A DNA stretch of 64,000 bases from Sipunculus nudus (taxonomy: Eukaryota; Annelida; Sipuncula; Golfingiida; Sipunculidae). Positions 36,627 to 49,580 of the stretch are shown one piece after another; the stretch's first letter is position 1, and the number at the start of each line of letters is the position of its first letter. The notes under the pieces are model-generated. The model did not search any database. It saw only the letters and a list, made by a program, of their open reading frames with translations, and was not told the DNA's origin. Made by a program: the position numbers and the translations under genes. Where the stretch lies: assembly GCA_026874595.1 (NCBI GenBank), contig CM049320.1, forward strand, positions 47,130,714 to 47,194,713. Reading direction: 5' to 3'.

Positions 36627-38255
36627 GTATCCCCAGACAAAGTTGGGATACTATGGTTTCATGACGGTTCCCGTTGCCACCGCCAAAAAATCGTTTGAGC
36701 ATTATAACTCAAAAAATATTTCACTGATCTTTTTCAAACTTTACATTTGTATAGATATAGGTAAGAGGACGAAGCCTATATAAAATGGGGTCATGACCTT
36801 TGCTAGGAGAGTGACCTTGACCTCGAATATATCCATTTTTGCTGAAAATAACACAAATTCTGAAATATGGATTTAAAATATGGATATAGAAATGGATGCA
36901 TTTTAAGCCAAACTCTTCATCCCAGTTCTTCCATCTTGAACATATAGCTCACTTGCCAATAGTGGATGATCCATATCAATTTTGGGGTCTCAGGGTCAAA
37001 GGTCAAGGCCACAGGAGCTATCTGTTAAAAAAAAATTAGTTTCCGGATGATAGTTCCATTTTTTTTTTATTTATGGATTTCAAACTTGACATATATTTGG
37101 CCCATTAAAAAAGCAAGATCTTAATTATTTTGGGGTAACGAGTTCAAATGTCAAGATCACCGGACTCGCATCTTTAAAAAGATTATTGATGGATTTTCAG
37201 CCAAACTTTTCATCTCAGACCTTTTTTCTTGCACATATAGTTCACAAGCCAATAGAGGAAGACCCCTGTATATTTTGAGGTCACAAGATCAAAGGTGAAG
37301 GTCACAGGAGCCATCTGTCCAATAATTCATTTCCTGATGATTACTCCAGCTTGGAATGATGTATGGGTATCAAACTTGACTTATATATGGCCCATCAATA
37401 AAACAAGATTCCTATAGATTTTGAGGTCATGAGGTCAAAGGTCAAGGTCATAGGACAAACATCTTTGAAAAGATTGTGGATGCATTTTCAGCCAAACTTT
37501 TCATCTCAGACCTTTTTTCTTGCACATATAGTTCACTTCAAATAGAGGAAGACCCCTATCCACTTTTAGGTCACAAGGCCAAAGGTGAAGGTCACAGGAG
37601 CCACCTGTCCAAAAATTCATTTCCTGATGATAAATCCAGCTTGGATTGATATATGAGTTTCAAACTGGACTTACATATGTCCATCCATCTTGGAAACTTT
37701 TTTCATAAACCACCTACCTTACCGTTTTTGTAGCATAAACTAATACCCTTTTCTGAGGATTTGCCCTATTGGCATATTGTCCATATTCATAGATCTTGGA
37801 CTCCTACATTTTATCCTCAAGACTGGTGGCGCCATCAGCAATCATTTTAGCGTTGCATCCATCTGTACGTGTGCTTTGGATGAAATTGCTCATATCTCCG
37901 GATTGGTTTAAGGTATTGGTCTAAAATTTTACCATCCATCTTGGAAAGTTCTCTCGTAAACCAGACAGGTGGCGCTACCTACCTTCCCATTTCCGTAAAA
38001 TAAATTAATGCTCTTTTCTGAGGAGTAATTTGCACTATTGGCCTGAAATTGTGCATATCCATAGATCTTAGGCTCCTCCATTTTGTACTCAAGACTGGTG
38101 GGATTTTGTTTCTCAAGTTGATAGATGGAAAAACAATAGTCGATTGCAAAGTGTCAGTATATGCTGTTGAAAATGGGGGGCCTAATCTAAAAGGGGGGGG
38201 GGATTAATTGTCTGGGGGATACCATGGCACCTACGGTGCCAAGAAATATCTAGTT
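36627..38255 (+). mobile_element. Family D hairpin-ended element, complete
   Basis: 5' end GTATCCCCAGACAAAGTTGG GATACTATGG forms a hairpin. The 3' end has GGGGGATAC (inverse of 5' GTATCCCC), the perfect hairpin GGCACCTACGGTGCC and AAGAAATATCTAGTT. The body holds two to three imperfect units of about 300 bp with TTTTCAGCCAAACTTTTCAT and GGTCAAAGGT(C/G)AAGGTCA. A second 5' end of this family begins at 63884. Confidence 0.78.
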
Positions 38256-39640
38256 CAGAGCTGGTGTATGATGGTTCATCAGATTGATGATTGCCTGATT
38301 ACAACCCTGGTCAGCGCTAATCTAGTACGCGGGTACTGGGAAGCAGCCTGTAGCTAGAAGCCCTAAAATAGGTCACACTTTGTACCTATGTACTGACACA
38401 CGTGAGGGAAAATTATCACTCCGTTCGGAGTTTTTGAGTGATAAGAATACAGAGTTTGATAAAAGAATGAAAGATACCTGCAGCGACGAACATCTTGCAA
38501 CGTTAGCGGAAGACTTTACTCTCAGATGTATTTAACATTTTAGTGACCCTTAGTGGCTTAAAGAATGACAGACTTTTTTTCACAAGTTGCCCAAGCTCTC
38601 TTGCCTCTACCTGCAATTTGCTATCATGGTTTCTTACGCCGCATATATGCAGTTATTTCGCATATATTGGTTCACCAGTATGTCCGTCTGTTGAGAAAAA
38701 GAAAACTGGATTTAATTAAAACTTGATTAAAACTGTTGTTCATGTGTGTTCACAAGATCCACGGATATAAACAAGCTGAGCTGAGGACAGATTTTTCTTT
38801 CACGTGGCCTTATCTTGTGATTGTGGTCTAGCTTTGTGCTTTCTTAACAACTAAGATAATATAAAATGTAGATCAACAACATCAAGTCAGCAACAGTCAT
38901 GTTTTATTAACACATATATAATCATGTTTAACTGATATCAAACATGAACAATTAACAGACGTTTAAAATCAAGGGGCAATGACAGAAAGTATAGGAAACC
39001 TGTGGTTCTTCTATTATCGCCCAGCTGCCGATTCTGAGTGTCAGGCGATCTTCTTTCTGCAATATACTAAATTCACATATTTTTCTGTGATAATTGTTAC
39101 TAAGTAATTATTTTATATTAAATGTTACTTAGTTTTTAACAGCTTTACCTGCAAAGATAATATTACGTAATAGTTGATTTTTCCATTCATGTTCCTCCAC
39201 AAATGATAACGTCGTCTGCCCAGCTGCCATGAGCTGGGACTTCCGACAATCCTGGGGGCCCAAACAAAATTTATCCCTGTTCTTCCACCTTAAAACTCCA
39301 GAGAGGCTAATACACGGGCCCGGCTTGTACACAAGATTTTATGGTAACTCCTTTGAAAAAAGCATGCAAGATAATTAACATGACTTACAGGGGACATTTC
39401 TTGTTCAAATACTTCTTCTGCAATGTAGATAAAATTATTAGGCCAGAGTCAAAACCTGTATGACAATAGCACTCCTTTTCTAAATGTAAATAATGTAAAT
39501 GACATCAGTCCTCGACCCTCTCCAAGGATTTTATCAAAATCTTTACATAATTTGAGTTAAACGCCATTATCCTCATAAATCAGCTTATGTTACCACACAA
39601 AACCAACATTTTCTACTCCTTCCAAATCATATTTTATGAT
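38256..39640. other. Intron, lower-repeat stretch
   Basis: Less obviously repetitive and slightly richer in G and C than its neighbours. An imperfect palindrome with TTATCACTC...GAGTGATAA and inner ACTCCGTTCGGAGT lies at 38415-38441. A 67-codon - strand frame (39129-39332) is not recognised and is not called as a gene. Confidence 0.4.
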
Positions 39641-39746
39641 CTTAAATGACCCATGGGGTCCCTTGTTTTAAGTTATTAGCATAAATTTAAAATCTGTAGC
39701 ATAAATTTTGCCCAAATTTTGGCATTCTGACAATGGAAGTTTTTTT
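39641..39746 (+). mobile_element. Family A 3' end plus body scrap
   Basis: TGACCCATGGGGTCCCTTGT at 39648-39667, then a short body fragment before the next 5' end. Confidence 0.6.
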
Positions 39747-40308
39747 AGCTCAGCTGACTATAAGTCATCTGAGCTATAGTCGTGGTCCATTGTCCGTCCG
39801 TCTGTCCGTCCATCCGTCCGTCCGTCTGTCCGTCCGTCTGTCCGTCCGTCCGTCTTTAGATGTGGCACGTTTTGAAACCGTAAGACCTAGGAATCCAAAA
39901 TTCGGCATAATGTTAGATGTCCCCAAGATCTCCTACCAAGCTGAAAACTGGGTCTTTGCAACTTTGTTCCTTTGAGAAATTAAGGAAAAACCTCAATTTT
40001 TTATAAAAAACCTATTTTCACACTTCAGGACTGCCTAATATCAAAACCACTCATCTGTTTTTCCTCATATTTACCATAAATATTTCTCTATATAGTTCCT
40101 ATGAACATGCAAGAAATTATGTCTGTATTATTCAATTTAAAAAAGTTATGGGCCCAAACATAATGCATTTTGTAAAAATTCAGGAAAGATATTTGATCAC
40201 TTAACACAAAAAATGTTAAAGCTATGGACCTTTTTTCCAGTAATATAACTTTAATTAATCTAAATTAAATTGTATACCCAAAATTAGATGAAAATCTTTT
40301 AAATTTTT
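39747..40308 (+). mobile_element. Family A 5' end and partial body
   Basis: Starts AGCTCAGCTGACTATAAGTC; body runs to AAAATCTTTTAAATTTTT, where the next 5' end begins. It carries the longest TCCG tract in the window. Confidence 0.8.
39791..39855. repeat. (TCCG/TCTG)n microsatellite
   Basis: Repeated CCGT, CTGT and CATC tetramers just inside the family A 5' end. Shorter tracts occupy the same place in every other family A copy. Confidence 0.9.
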
Positions 40309-43300
40309 AGCTCAGCTGACTATAAGTCATCTGAGCTATAGTCGTGGTCCATTGTCCGTCGTCCGTCCATCCGTCCGTAGATGTGGCACGTTTTGAAACC
40401 TTAAGACCTAGGAATCCAAAATTCGGCATAATGTTAGATGTCCCCAAGATCTCCTACCAAGCCAAAAACTAGGTCTTTGCGACTTCGTTCCTTTTAGAAA
40501 TTAAGGAAAAACCTCAATTTTTTATTAAAAACCTATTTTCACACTTCAGGACTGCCTAATATCAAAAACACTCATCTGTTTTTCCTCATATTTACCATAA
40601 ATATTTCTCTATATAGTTCCTATGTACATGCCAGAAATTATGTCTGTATTATGTAAATTTAAAAAGTTATGGGCCCAAACATAATGCATTGTGTAAAAAA
40701 TCAGGAAAGATTTTTGATCACTTACCACAAAATATGTTAAAGCTATAAACTTTTTTTCCAGTAATATAACTTTAATTAATCAAAATTAAATTGTATACCC
40801 AAAATTAGATCAAAATCTTTAAAATTTTTAAAATATTAACAAAAATAAAAGATTGGTACCTTAAATTTTGCCCAGCTTTGACCATGGCATGTTTTTTTCC
40901 TGTAAGTACTGTGAATTTAATTTTCACAGCATGTTTTTTTTAGCATTTTGTCTGTAAACACCAAAAATTTGAAACCAGTTGATCAAAAACTGTAGATTTT
41001 ATTCAGGTTTTCAAGCACCATGTAACATATAGTTTACATCAAGCTAGTGTCATGCAGTCTGCAAGTGCTCAGCTCCCAAACTTCAGCTCTCAGTTCCTAA
41101 AAATTTGGCATGCAATTAGATGTTTCAAAAATCCCCTACCATGCCAAGAATTTGGTCACTAGGACTTAATACCTTCGAGATATTAATGAAAAACTTCATT
41201 TTTCCATTAAAAACCCATTGTTACACTTCAAGACTGCCTAATATCAAAACCACTGATCTGACTTTAATCATATATAATATACATATTTTTCTATACATTC
41301 TCTATGCACATGCCAGAAATGATGTCAGTATTGCGTAATTGTTTTAAGTTATGGGCCCAAACATAATGCACTTTGTAAAAAATCAAGAAATATATTTACT
41401 CCCTTAACAAGAGGATTGCTGAAGCTAGAGATTTTTTGTCAGGGATGTAACATTATTTAATCAAGATTCAATTGAATACCCAATATAGTTCTGAATTTTT
41501 CAAATTTTATAAGTTATTAGTATAAATATAAAATTAGTACCTTAAATTTTGCCCAACTTTGACCATGGCATGTTTGTTTCCTGTGAGCACTGTTGATATA
41601 ATTTTCATATCATGCACACATAAAGATTTCAGCTTTTTAGTTTAAAAAAGAAATTGGCCGAAAATTGTAGCTTTTATTAATGTTTTCATGAGACCATGTC
41701 AGACCTCGGCTCTCTGTAGCACCTCTTGAGTCACCTGTATGTTGACCTTGTTGAACTTTCAGCGAATTATGCATGCTTGAGGCGAGGCATAAACTGGGGC
41801 TCCAGGCAGCTTATTATATAATGGCCAGCCACAGTTGATCCAGGTGTCCAACCCAACTCATCTAGTAGTTTTAACCAACAACATAACAATAAACAATAAA
41901 TTAATAAATTTTATTGGTTTTTAATAACAAATTAAAGAAAAATAGAAAAGGAATTTTTAGCTCAGCTGACTATAAGTCATCTGAGCTATAGTCGTGGTCC
42001 ATTGTCCGTCGTCCGTCCGTCTGTCCGTCCGTCCGTCTGTCCGTCTGTAGATGTGGCACGTTTTGAAACCGTAGGACCTAGGAATCCAAAATTCGGCATA
42101 ATGTTAGATGTCCCCAAAATCTCCTACCAAGCCGAAAACTGGGTGTTTGCAACTTCGTTCCTTTGAGAAATTAAGGAAAAACCTCAATTTTTTATTAAAA
42201 ACCTATTTTCACACTTCAGGACTGCCTAATATCAAAACCACTCATCTGTTTTACCTCATATTTACCATAAATATTCCTCTATATAGTTCTTATGTACATG
42301 CAAGAAATTATGTCTGTATTATTAAATTTAAAAAAGTTATGGGCCCAAACATAATGCATTTTGTAAAAAATCAGAAAAGATATTTGATCACTTAACACAA
42401 AAAATGTTAATGCTATGGACCTTTTTTCCAGTAATATAACTTTAATTAATCAAAATTAAATTGTATACCCAAAATTAGATGAAAATCTTTTAAATTTTTT
42501 AAAATATTAATAAAAATAAAAAATTGGTACCTTAAATTTTGCCCAACTTTGACCATGGCACGTTTTTTTCCTGTAAGTACTGTGGATTTAATTTTCACAG
42601 CATGTTTTTGTTAGCATTTCAACTGTTAACACCAAAAATTTGAAACCAGTTGATCAAAAACTGTAGATTTTAATCAAGTTTTCAAGCACCATGTAACATA
42701 TTGTTTACATCAAGCTATTGTTATGCAGTTTGCAAGAGCTCAGCTCCCCAGCTTCAGCTCTAAGTTCCTTAAATTCGGCATACAGTTAGATGTCTCCAAA
42801 ATGCCCTACCATGCCAAGAATTTGGTCACTAGGACATTCGAGATATTAATGAAAAACTTCATTTTTCCATTAAAAACCCATTGTTACACTTCAAGACTGC
42901 CTAATATCAAAACCACTGATCTGACTTTAATCATAAATAATATACATATTTTTCATTCTCTATGCACATGCCAGAATGATATCAGTATTGTGTAATTGTT
43001 TTAAGTTATGGGCCCAAACATAATGCACTTTGTAAAAAATCAAGAAATATATTTACTCCCTTAACAAGAGCATTGCTGGAGCTAGAGATTTTTTTGTCAG
43101 GGATGTAACATTATTTAATCAAGATTCAATTGAATACCCAAAATTAGTTCTGAATTTTTCAAATTTTATTTAGTATAAATATAAAATTAGTACCTTAAAT
43201 TTTGCCCAACTGTGACCATGGCACGTTTGTTTCCCGTGAGCACTGTTGATATAATTTTCATATCATGCACACATAAACATTTCAGCTTTTTAGTTTAGAA

Positions 43301-43603
43301 AGCTGAAAGAAATTGGCCAAAAATTGTAGCTTTTATTAATGTTTTTTATGAGACCCTGTCAGACTTTGGCTCTCTCCAGCCCCTCTTGAGTCACCTGTAT
43401 GTTGACCTTGTTGACCTTTCATCAAATTATACACGCTTGAGGCGAGGCATACATGGAATCCAGGCAGCTTATGGCAAGCCACAGTTGATCCAGGTGTCCA
43501 ACCCAACTCATCTAGTAGTTTTAACCAAGAACATAACAAAAAACAATAAATTAATAAATTTTTATCGGTTTTTAATAACAAATTAAAGAAAAATAGAAAA
43601 GGA
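40309..43603 (+). repeat. 1.65-kb direct tandem duplication of a family A element
   Basis: 40309-41958 and 41959-43603 have the same content in the same order: 5' hairpin, TCCG tract, two body halves, CTTGAGGCGAGGCATA with CCAGGCAGCTTA and AACAATAAATTAATAAATTT. Each ends at AAATAGAAAAGGAATTT. The second copy starts exactly where the first ends. The copies are highly similar with scattered small indels. Confidence 0.85.
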
Positions 43604-44559
43604 ATTTGTTAGTTTATAATAACAGGAAATTAACTTGCAGTTACTGATGATATAAGAATCTTGGATCGATGGGTAGAATGTCACATATTCCAAATAACAC
43701 CATGCAGTCACCTATGGCATTTTTCAGTTCAATTTTAATGATAAAGAAGTAAATCATATTATTCATTACTAATCATTAGGGATCATATGAAGGAAATTAG
43801 ACAAAGATGCAGTTGATAATATTAATCTAGATTCCTGCTGTGTCTAGTGTGTACATTGATGTGAAATTAGTCCAAAATGAATTTTTTACAGTTATTTTTT
43901 AATATAAATAAAAGCCATAAAACCAGGTACTTATGATCATTATTTAAATGTGTGAATTTTGTATATTCTGGATTCTCAACATCATTGTTTGGTGAAAACT
44001 GAATAAATTCCAGACATGGTGCAAATACTTTGTAATTGTATTTAAATACGAATATGATTTTGTACTCCTTTATAAAATTTCTTGCATAAAGAATGGGAAT
44101 TCAGGTAAAAATGAAAATATATGAATACTTTCAAAATGTATTCATGAATGCATTCATGAATATATTCTTTAATATTATTTTAATAATCATATCAGTTATA
44201 TTTCATTTTAAAAAATCATATGATTCTCTTATTATTTTTAATAAAAATTATATTTGGGACAATATTTGTATTTTTTTTAATAAATAGTTAAACTCTTATA
44301 TTATATGTTCTGCTTATAAGTTATATGGCCAAGTCAAAATTTGTGTGACAATAGTACTCCATTTGTTAATAAAATAAATGAAATCAATCCTCTTCCCCGT
44401 CTCCAAAGGTACTATCAAAATCATACATAAGCTTAACAACAACAACTCATAATACAGCTTATATTTATTACCACACAAAACCAGCATGTGCCACATTTCT
44501 AAATAATATTTTTTTATCATATATAACAGCTGAGCGTCGTGACCCATAGGTCCCTTGTT
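43604..44559 (+). mobile_element. Family A 3' segment, paralogue of 52651-53334
   Basis: 43885-44559 is nearly identical to 52651-53334 and ends with CAGCTGAGCGTCGTGACCCA and TAGGTCCCTTGTT. Confidence 0.8.
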
Positions 44560-45669
44560 TAGTTGATAATAACAGGAAATTAACTTGCAGTCCTTGCTCC
44601 TTGGCACTGTGAACAATAGTTCTATTACTATAGCATAAAATAATTAAAGAAAATATATACAGAGAGACAGAGGTGTTATTACTCCTATCATAACCCCCCT
44701 CCCCCCCCCCCCCCAATTAAGTCCTTCTACCTGTGGAATGGGGATGTTATGACAACTGTATACATATCATAAAATAGAAAAAAGGTTTATTGAATAAATT
44801 GGATCTCATAAGACAAATGTGTAAACTATTGAACTGTCAGCAATGGAAACGCATGGTCAGATCTCAAAATATTATTTGCAACAGTTTTTTCAATCATATC
44901 AACCAACAGTGGCCTAGATTACCTCTTCCTCTCAGACTTTCTAAATTTCATAATATTTTAGATTTTAACCTAAGTACTGTTGAATGCTCTGTCCCCTATC
45001 TCTCTCTTTCTCTTTCTCCTTTTCTCTCTACATCCACCCATCCTTGCTGCCCTCACTGGTCGCTCCTCTGAACCCCATCCGCATGTCAGCCTGAGTAAAC
45101 AAGAACAAGATGAATCAGATATATTCATATTTTTATATTTTGTATAACTATTTGTCCATAGGTACCTATGTACATGCCAGAAATTGTCAATATTGTAAAA
45201 TGTAGAAGTGGTGGGGATAAAAATAATGTACCTTGTCAAGACCAATGATATATGATGTCATACAGTCACAGTTTCATAAATCCCCTCATCAGTATAGTTA
45301 ATCATAACATTATATCTGTCAAATTGAAATCTTGCAGACTTCCATACACTATAGATCCTTCACCAAATAGCCTTATCATCCTTCTACCTCTACTTAGTAT
45401 ACTGTCATTGCATCCATATAAGCTCAAATATATCACTATTTTCAACCCCTCCCAAATAAATAAAAAGTAAACCACTATATTTTACTCCATATTAATCCAT
45501 CAGGTTATTTCATATATCATTTCCTCACATATTAAATTATATTCCTTTATAACTGCCAAACAAGTCCATGATATTCATAAGCTTTATCAACTCAATATAG
45601 TATCACATTGGTCATACATTTAAAGTTCAATCACAATCAGCTGAGTGCCATGACCCATTGGTCTCTTGT
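44560..45669 (+). mobile_element. Family A-related 3' segments, paralogue of 4941-5636
   Basis: Contains AATAACAGGAAATTAACTTG again, a C-run at about 44695-44714 and the AAATGTGTAAACTATTGAAC word. From about 44990 it is a copy of 4941-5636. Ends CAGCTGAGTGCCATGACCCA, TTGGTCTCTTGTT. Confidence 0.75.
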
Positions 45670-46429
45670 TGTGTTCTGTTGTGTGCACCCATGCCAGTAT
45701 TTTAGCAATGATATTTGTGTAATTGTTTTTTTTCTTTCAAAATGTCTTGTATTTGCATTGTTCATGTACATATGATACATGTCTTTGAAAAGTAATGGTA
45801 CAGCATTGAAGCATTATACCAGGTGCATCTGCCACTGCACAGGTTTGCATTAGGCCTGTAGGCCTTGTTGATAAAAAAAAAATTGTTTCATCAGCTGTTG
45901 AAGACTGGTTTTGCCAGCTGTATTTTTTCCTATTTTTAGGTATTTTTCCTCTATTGTTTTAGAATGTCAAATGACAGCAGTCAGATTAGTTTTTCAGCAG
46001 TGGATATATTTTTGGTCATGGATTGTTTTGCTAGTTAAAAAAGACTGGTGGTGCCACCTGTAGTTCTTTTTCATTTTAACACATTTTGCTTGTACCTTTG
46101 ATTGTATTTTACTTTCAAATATGTGTTTTAGTGGTGCTCTCCTATGATTATATCTACATTAACACTCGCACACTAACAGGGGTAAATAAGAAAATTGTGC
46201 TGGCAAGTGCATTACTGTTTGAATTTGTGCCAAACATTCAATCCTGCCTAGTATCACTATTTTGCCCTGAACTATACAGTCATATGCTTTATATGACATA
46301 TCTTCCTGCCCCTTCCCAAAATTTCACATTATTTGCAATCATTTTTTTCTGAATTAGACAACAGTGGTGAAAATAGGGCCATTATCCAATGCTTGTTAGC
46401 TGAGCATCATGACCCATGGGTCACTTGTT
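45670..46429 (+). mobile_element. Family C-related piece with 3' terminus
   Basis: Includes GACTGGTGGTGCCACCTGTA. The last ~220 bp match 48250-48482 and end TAGCTGAGCATCATGACCCA, TGGGTCACTTGTT. Confidence 0.65.
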
Positions 46430-47316
46430 GTGATTTTATCTTCAAAATAATTTTTTTTTAAAAAACTCATTTTAAACTTTATGATTAAAAATATAACAAA
46501 CGTGTATTCATTATTATGAGCCTACCTAAGGATAAATAATATTGCATCCTATAATTCTGAATTAACCTGTATTTTCAGATATATTTGCATTGCAGATTTA
46601 TAAAATTTGTAAAATAAAAAAAATTTAAAATGGTAAAAAGTAGGGTATAATGCAATCATGTATTCATGATACATGATCATTTTTTTTCTGCTGCAAAAAA
46701 TGGACATGCTGAAAATAAGGTTTAATATTTCATTCCCTGCCTCAGCAGAAATGGAAATAAAAGTGATCAGTTCTTTCTGTTCACCTGTCTGTCCATCTTA
46801 ATATTTCATATGCAACACAGTGTCTCAGAAACCTTCACTGGGTATTGCAATCATGTTAGAGTATTAGTTTGGCAATTGTATTTCATATTTGATTATCACC
46901 AAATTGTAGGGCACATCCTCTTAGCTTTTCAAATGCTAATATATAAAAAATAATAACATTAGAAATAAGTATATTTCGCATTTGATAAAAATATATACAA
47001 TTTAGCTGACACATGGGTCCCTTGTATTTCATGTAGTCATTTAATAGAGATCTATGCTAGAATTAATTTACCTTGAAAGACAGCCAAGCTCCATGACCTC
47101 TCGTTAAATAATGTTGTTAAAAAAAGACTCTTTGCTCATAGTCTAGGAATTCCCTTATTGAGAAATTCAGCAGAGTACTGTGACCCTTCAATAAAATCCT
47201 TACTGATTTAAATGTAGTTTCTTTTATCTCCCCAAGGTACAACACCAGGGTGAGACACAGGTGTAAAATTGATTAAACTCACTGAGAACTATTTTCTGAT
47301 GTCCTTTTGAACACAG
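46430..47316. other. Intron, AT-rich with repeat scraps
   Basis: 46740-47036 resembles 4740-4940 and 27200-27440 and ends with a weak ACATGGGTCCCTTGT. No gene. Confidence 0.4.
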
Positions 47317-47421
47317 GGTATTGTTAGATGGTGCTGATGTCTTCATGGCTTGTGGTAGAAGGTACGGCCTTGTAGGGAGAAACGGCATTGGCAAAACTAC
47401 TCTACTGAAGATGATCTCTAG
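47317..47421 (+). CDS. ABCF3: ABCF3 exon with Walker A of first ABC domain
   Basis: Acceptor TTGAACACAG, donor AG/GTGAGT. Encodes VLLDGADVFMACGRRYGLVG, then RNGIGKTTLLKMIS. GRNGIGKT is the Walker A (P-loop) ATP-binding motif, with the Lys-Thr that contact the phosphates; animal ABCF3 has G-R-N-G-L-G-K-T-T here. Phase 2 in and out. The two exons either side join in frame through split Arg (CG/G) and Ser (AG/T) codons. Confidence 0.97.
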
Positions 47422-48230
47422 GTGAGTTGAAGTCTAAAGCAAAGTATTATACTGTTTTTCTTTTTTTTGAACCGTGGTTCTGAACAAACTAAAATCATGA
47501 AACCAACAAGCCTGGTGCAGTTTTAAATGGAAGTTTTCTTGTATATCTTCCAAACAAACATTGCCAGAGTGCTGGTAATTGAGTGATAATATGGCGACTT
47601 TATAGGACAATCTAGACATTAGTCACACATGAAAGAACACATAACAGAGTGCAAAAAACTGATTAAGACACTATTGTGTCAATGATAAAAGTGTATTTAT
47701 ACTTTTGATCAACAATGTATATACAAACAGAATAGTTCGCAATATGAGTTAAGTCCAGTTGGCCCATCAAATATCCTGCTCATGGGTAACATGAGACATT
47801 TGCATAAATATCTATTGCCTAATATATGTAACATTTGGACCTAGGATCATCTGACTTGACATATAGGGAGGTAAATGAAAAATCTCCTTGGATACAAGAA
47901 ATTAGGTCTCTGTTACTCCTGGCAATGGGGCTCAGAAGTACCCTCTAGAATAATAAAAATTTTGATACAAAAGCTCCAGTATCAGAAAAACTGATGCATT
48001 GATCACCATGATTCTTTGCATGCATATTGATCACAGAGTTTTTCATCATTTTTTCATTAGTTCCTGTAGACTGGTGGTGCTTCCTGGATTTTTTCGAATG
48101 TTTAAGCATTGTTTTCTCTAATTCAGTTGATTGACTGTGGTTTCATATAGTGTTCTGATAGTTCATATGATAAGTGATTATGACTGTTTCTGTCAGTTAC
48201 TGAAGACTGGTGGTGCTACCTGTACTTTTT
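47422..48230 (+). mobile_element. Intron: family C repeat fragments
   Basis: From about 47810 on the text repeats the family C unit (GGAGGTAAATGAAAAATCTC, ATTAGGTCTCTGTTACTC, GACTGGTGGTGCT.CCTG). 47422-47800 shows nothing recognised. Confidence 0.6.
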
Positions 48231-48482
48231 AGCTCAGCTGAAAAAAATCCTCCCAAACCTTAAATAAGGTCATGGTCATGGCAAATGTTCAGTCATGCCT
48301 AGTATCACTATTTTCCTCTGAACCATCAAGTAATGTGCTTTATTCATACAAATCTTCCCGCCCCATCCCAAAATTTTAACAACATTTGCAATCACTTTCT
48401 TCTAAATAAGACAACAGTTGTAAAAATTAGGCCATTATCTGATGTTTGTCAGTTGAGCGTCATGACCCATGGGTCACTTGTT
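48231..48482 (+). mobile_element. Compact 252-bp element with both family A-type ends
   Basis: Begins AGCTCAGCTGA at 48231 and ends TCAGTTGAGC, GTCATGACCCATGGGTCACT, TGTT. It sits inside a family C unit: the left flank stops at CTACCTGTACTTTTT and the right flank resumes GAGACCTTCAAATGAAG. The interior is a copy of 46212-46429. Confidence 0.6.
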
Positions 48483-49580
48483 GAGACCTTCAAATGAAGC
48501 ATTCATCTGTTCACAGGGCAGAAAATTGTAACCATTTGACCTAGAATCTTCTAATTTGACATCCTGGGAGGTCCATGAAAAATCTCTTTGGAAACCTGAA
48601 ATTAGGTCTCTGTTACCAGTATCCTCTTTGCCATTGGGCTTGTAATTCCCCCCCCCCCCAGAATAATTAAAAATTTGATACAATAGCTCAAGTATCTTAA
48701 TAACTATTGCATTGATTGCCATGATAATTTGCATGCCTATCGATCATGGAGTGTTTCACTAGTTCCTGCATACTGGTGGCGCCACCTATGTTTTCATGCA
48801 GGTACTGCAACTGCAATCACGTTCGTTTCAGAAGAACTTCTCTGAGATCCTCTTTGTGAAGTATAAATTTTGATTAATCTTCCAGTTTAATTAGTCTTCT
48901 AGATAATAGCCCTAGGTCAGGAATGATTTGCTGTATTGAGTTGAAATTTTGCTTGTCCATAGATCTTGGATCTCTTCATTTTGTACTTGAAACAGGTGAT
49001 GCCACCTAAAATGGTTTTTATGTGGCAACATCTTTGCATTTTCCATCTGTCCTTCTTAGTGGTTGTTTCAGTGTATTGGGTTGATTTTGTGCTTGTCCAT
49101 AGATCTTGGATATCCTCATCTTGACTTAAGACTGGTGGGGCCATCTGCAATTGTTTTCATGTAGGGTCCATCCTTACATTTGCTTTAGGTGAAAATTGCT
49201 CATATCTCAGGAGTGGTTTAATGTATTGGTCTGAAATTTGGCATGTACATCAATCTTGGAGAGATATTTGCCAACCAGACAGGTGGTGCCACTTACTTAA
49301 CCATTTTCTTGTATATATTAATTCCCTTTCCTCAGGAGTGATTTGCCGTATTGGCCTGAAATTGTGCATGTCCATAGATCTTGGCTATCTCGATCTTGTA
49401 TTAAAGACTGGTGGCACCATCTGCAATCATTTTCATGTGGCGTCCATCTGCATGTTTGCTTTAGGTAAATTTGCTCATATCTCAGGAGCTGTTCAATGTA
49501 TTGGTTGTAATTTGGCATGTACATCCATCATAGACAGTTTTCTTGTCAACCAGGTAAGTTGCGCCACCTACCTTTCCATT
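48483..49580 (+). mobile_element. Family C body fragments
   Basis: Continues the family C unit (CAGGGCAGAAAATTGTAACC) and then several shorter repeats with CATGTCCATAGATCTTGG and AAGACTGGTGG.GCCA.CTGC. Confidence 0.6.

Noticed and set aside
39129-39332. 67-codon - strand ORF in a less repetitive stretch
   Set aside because: No recognisable domain, no splice-compatible neighbours, and length expected by chance.
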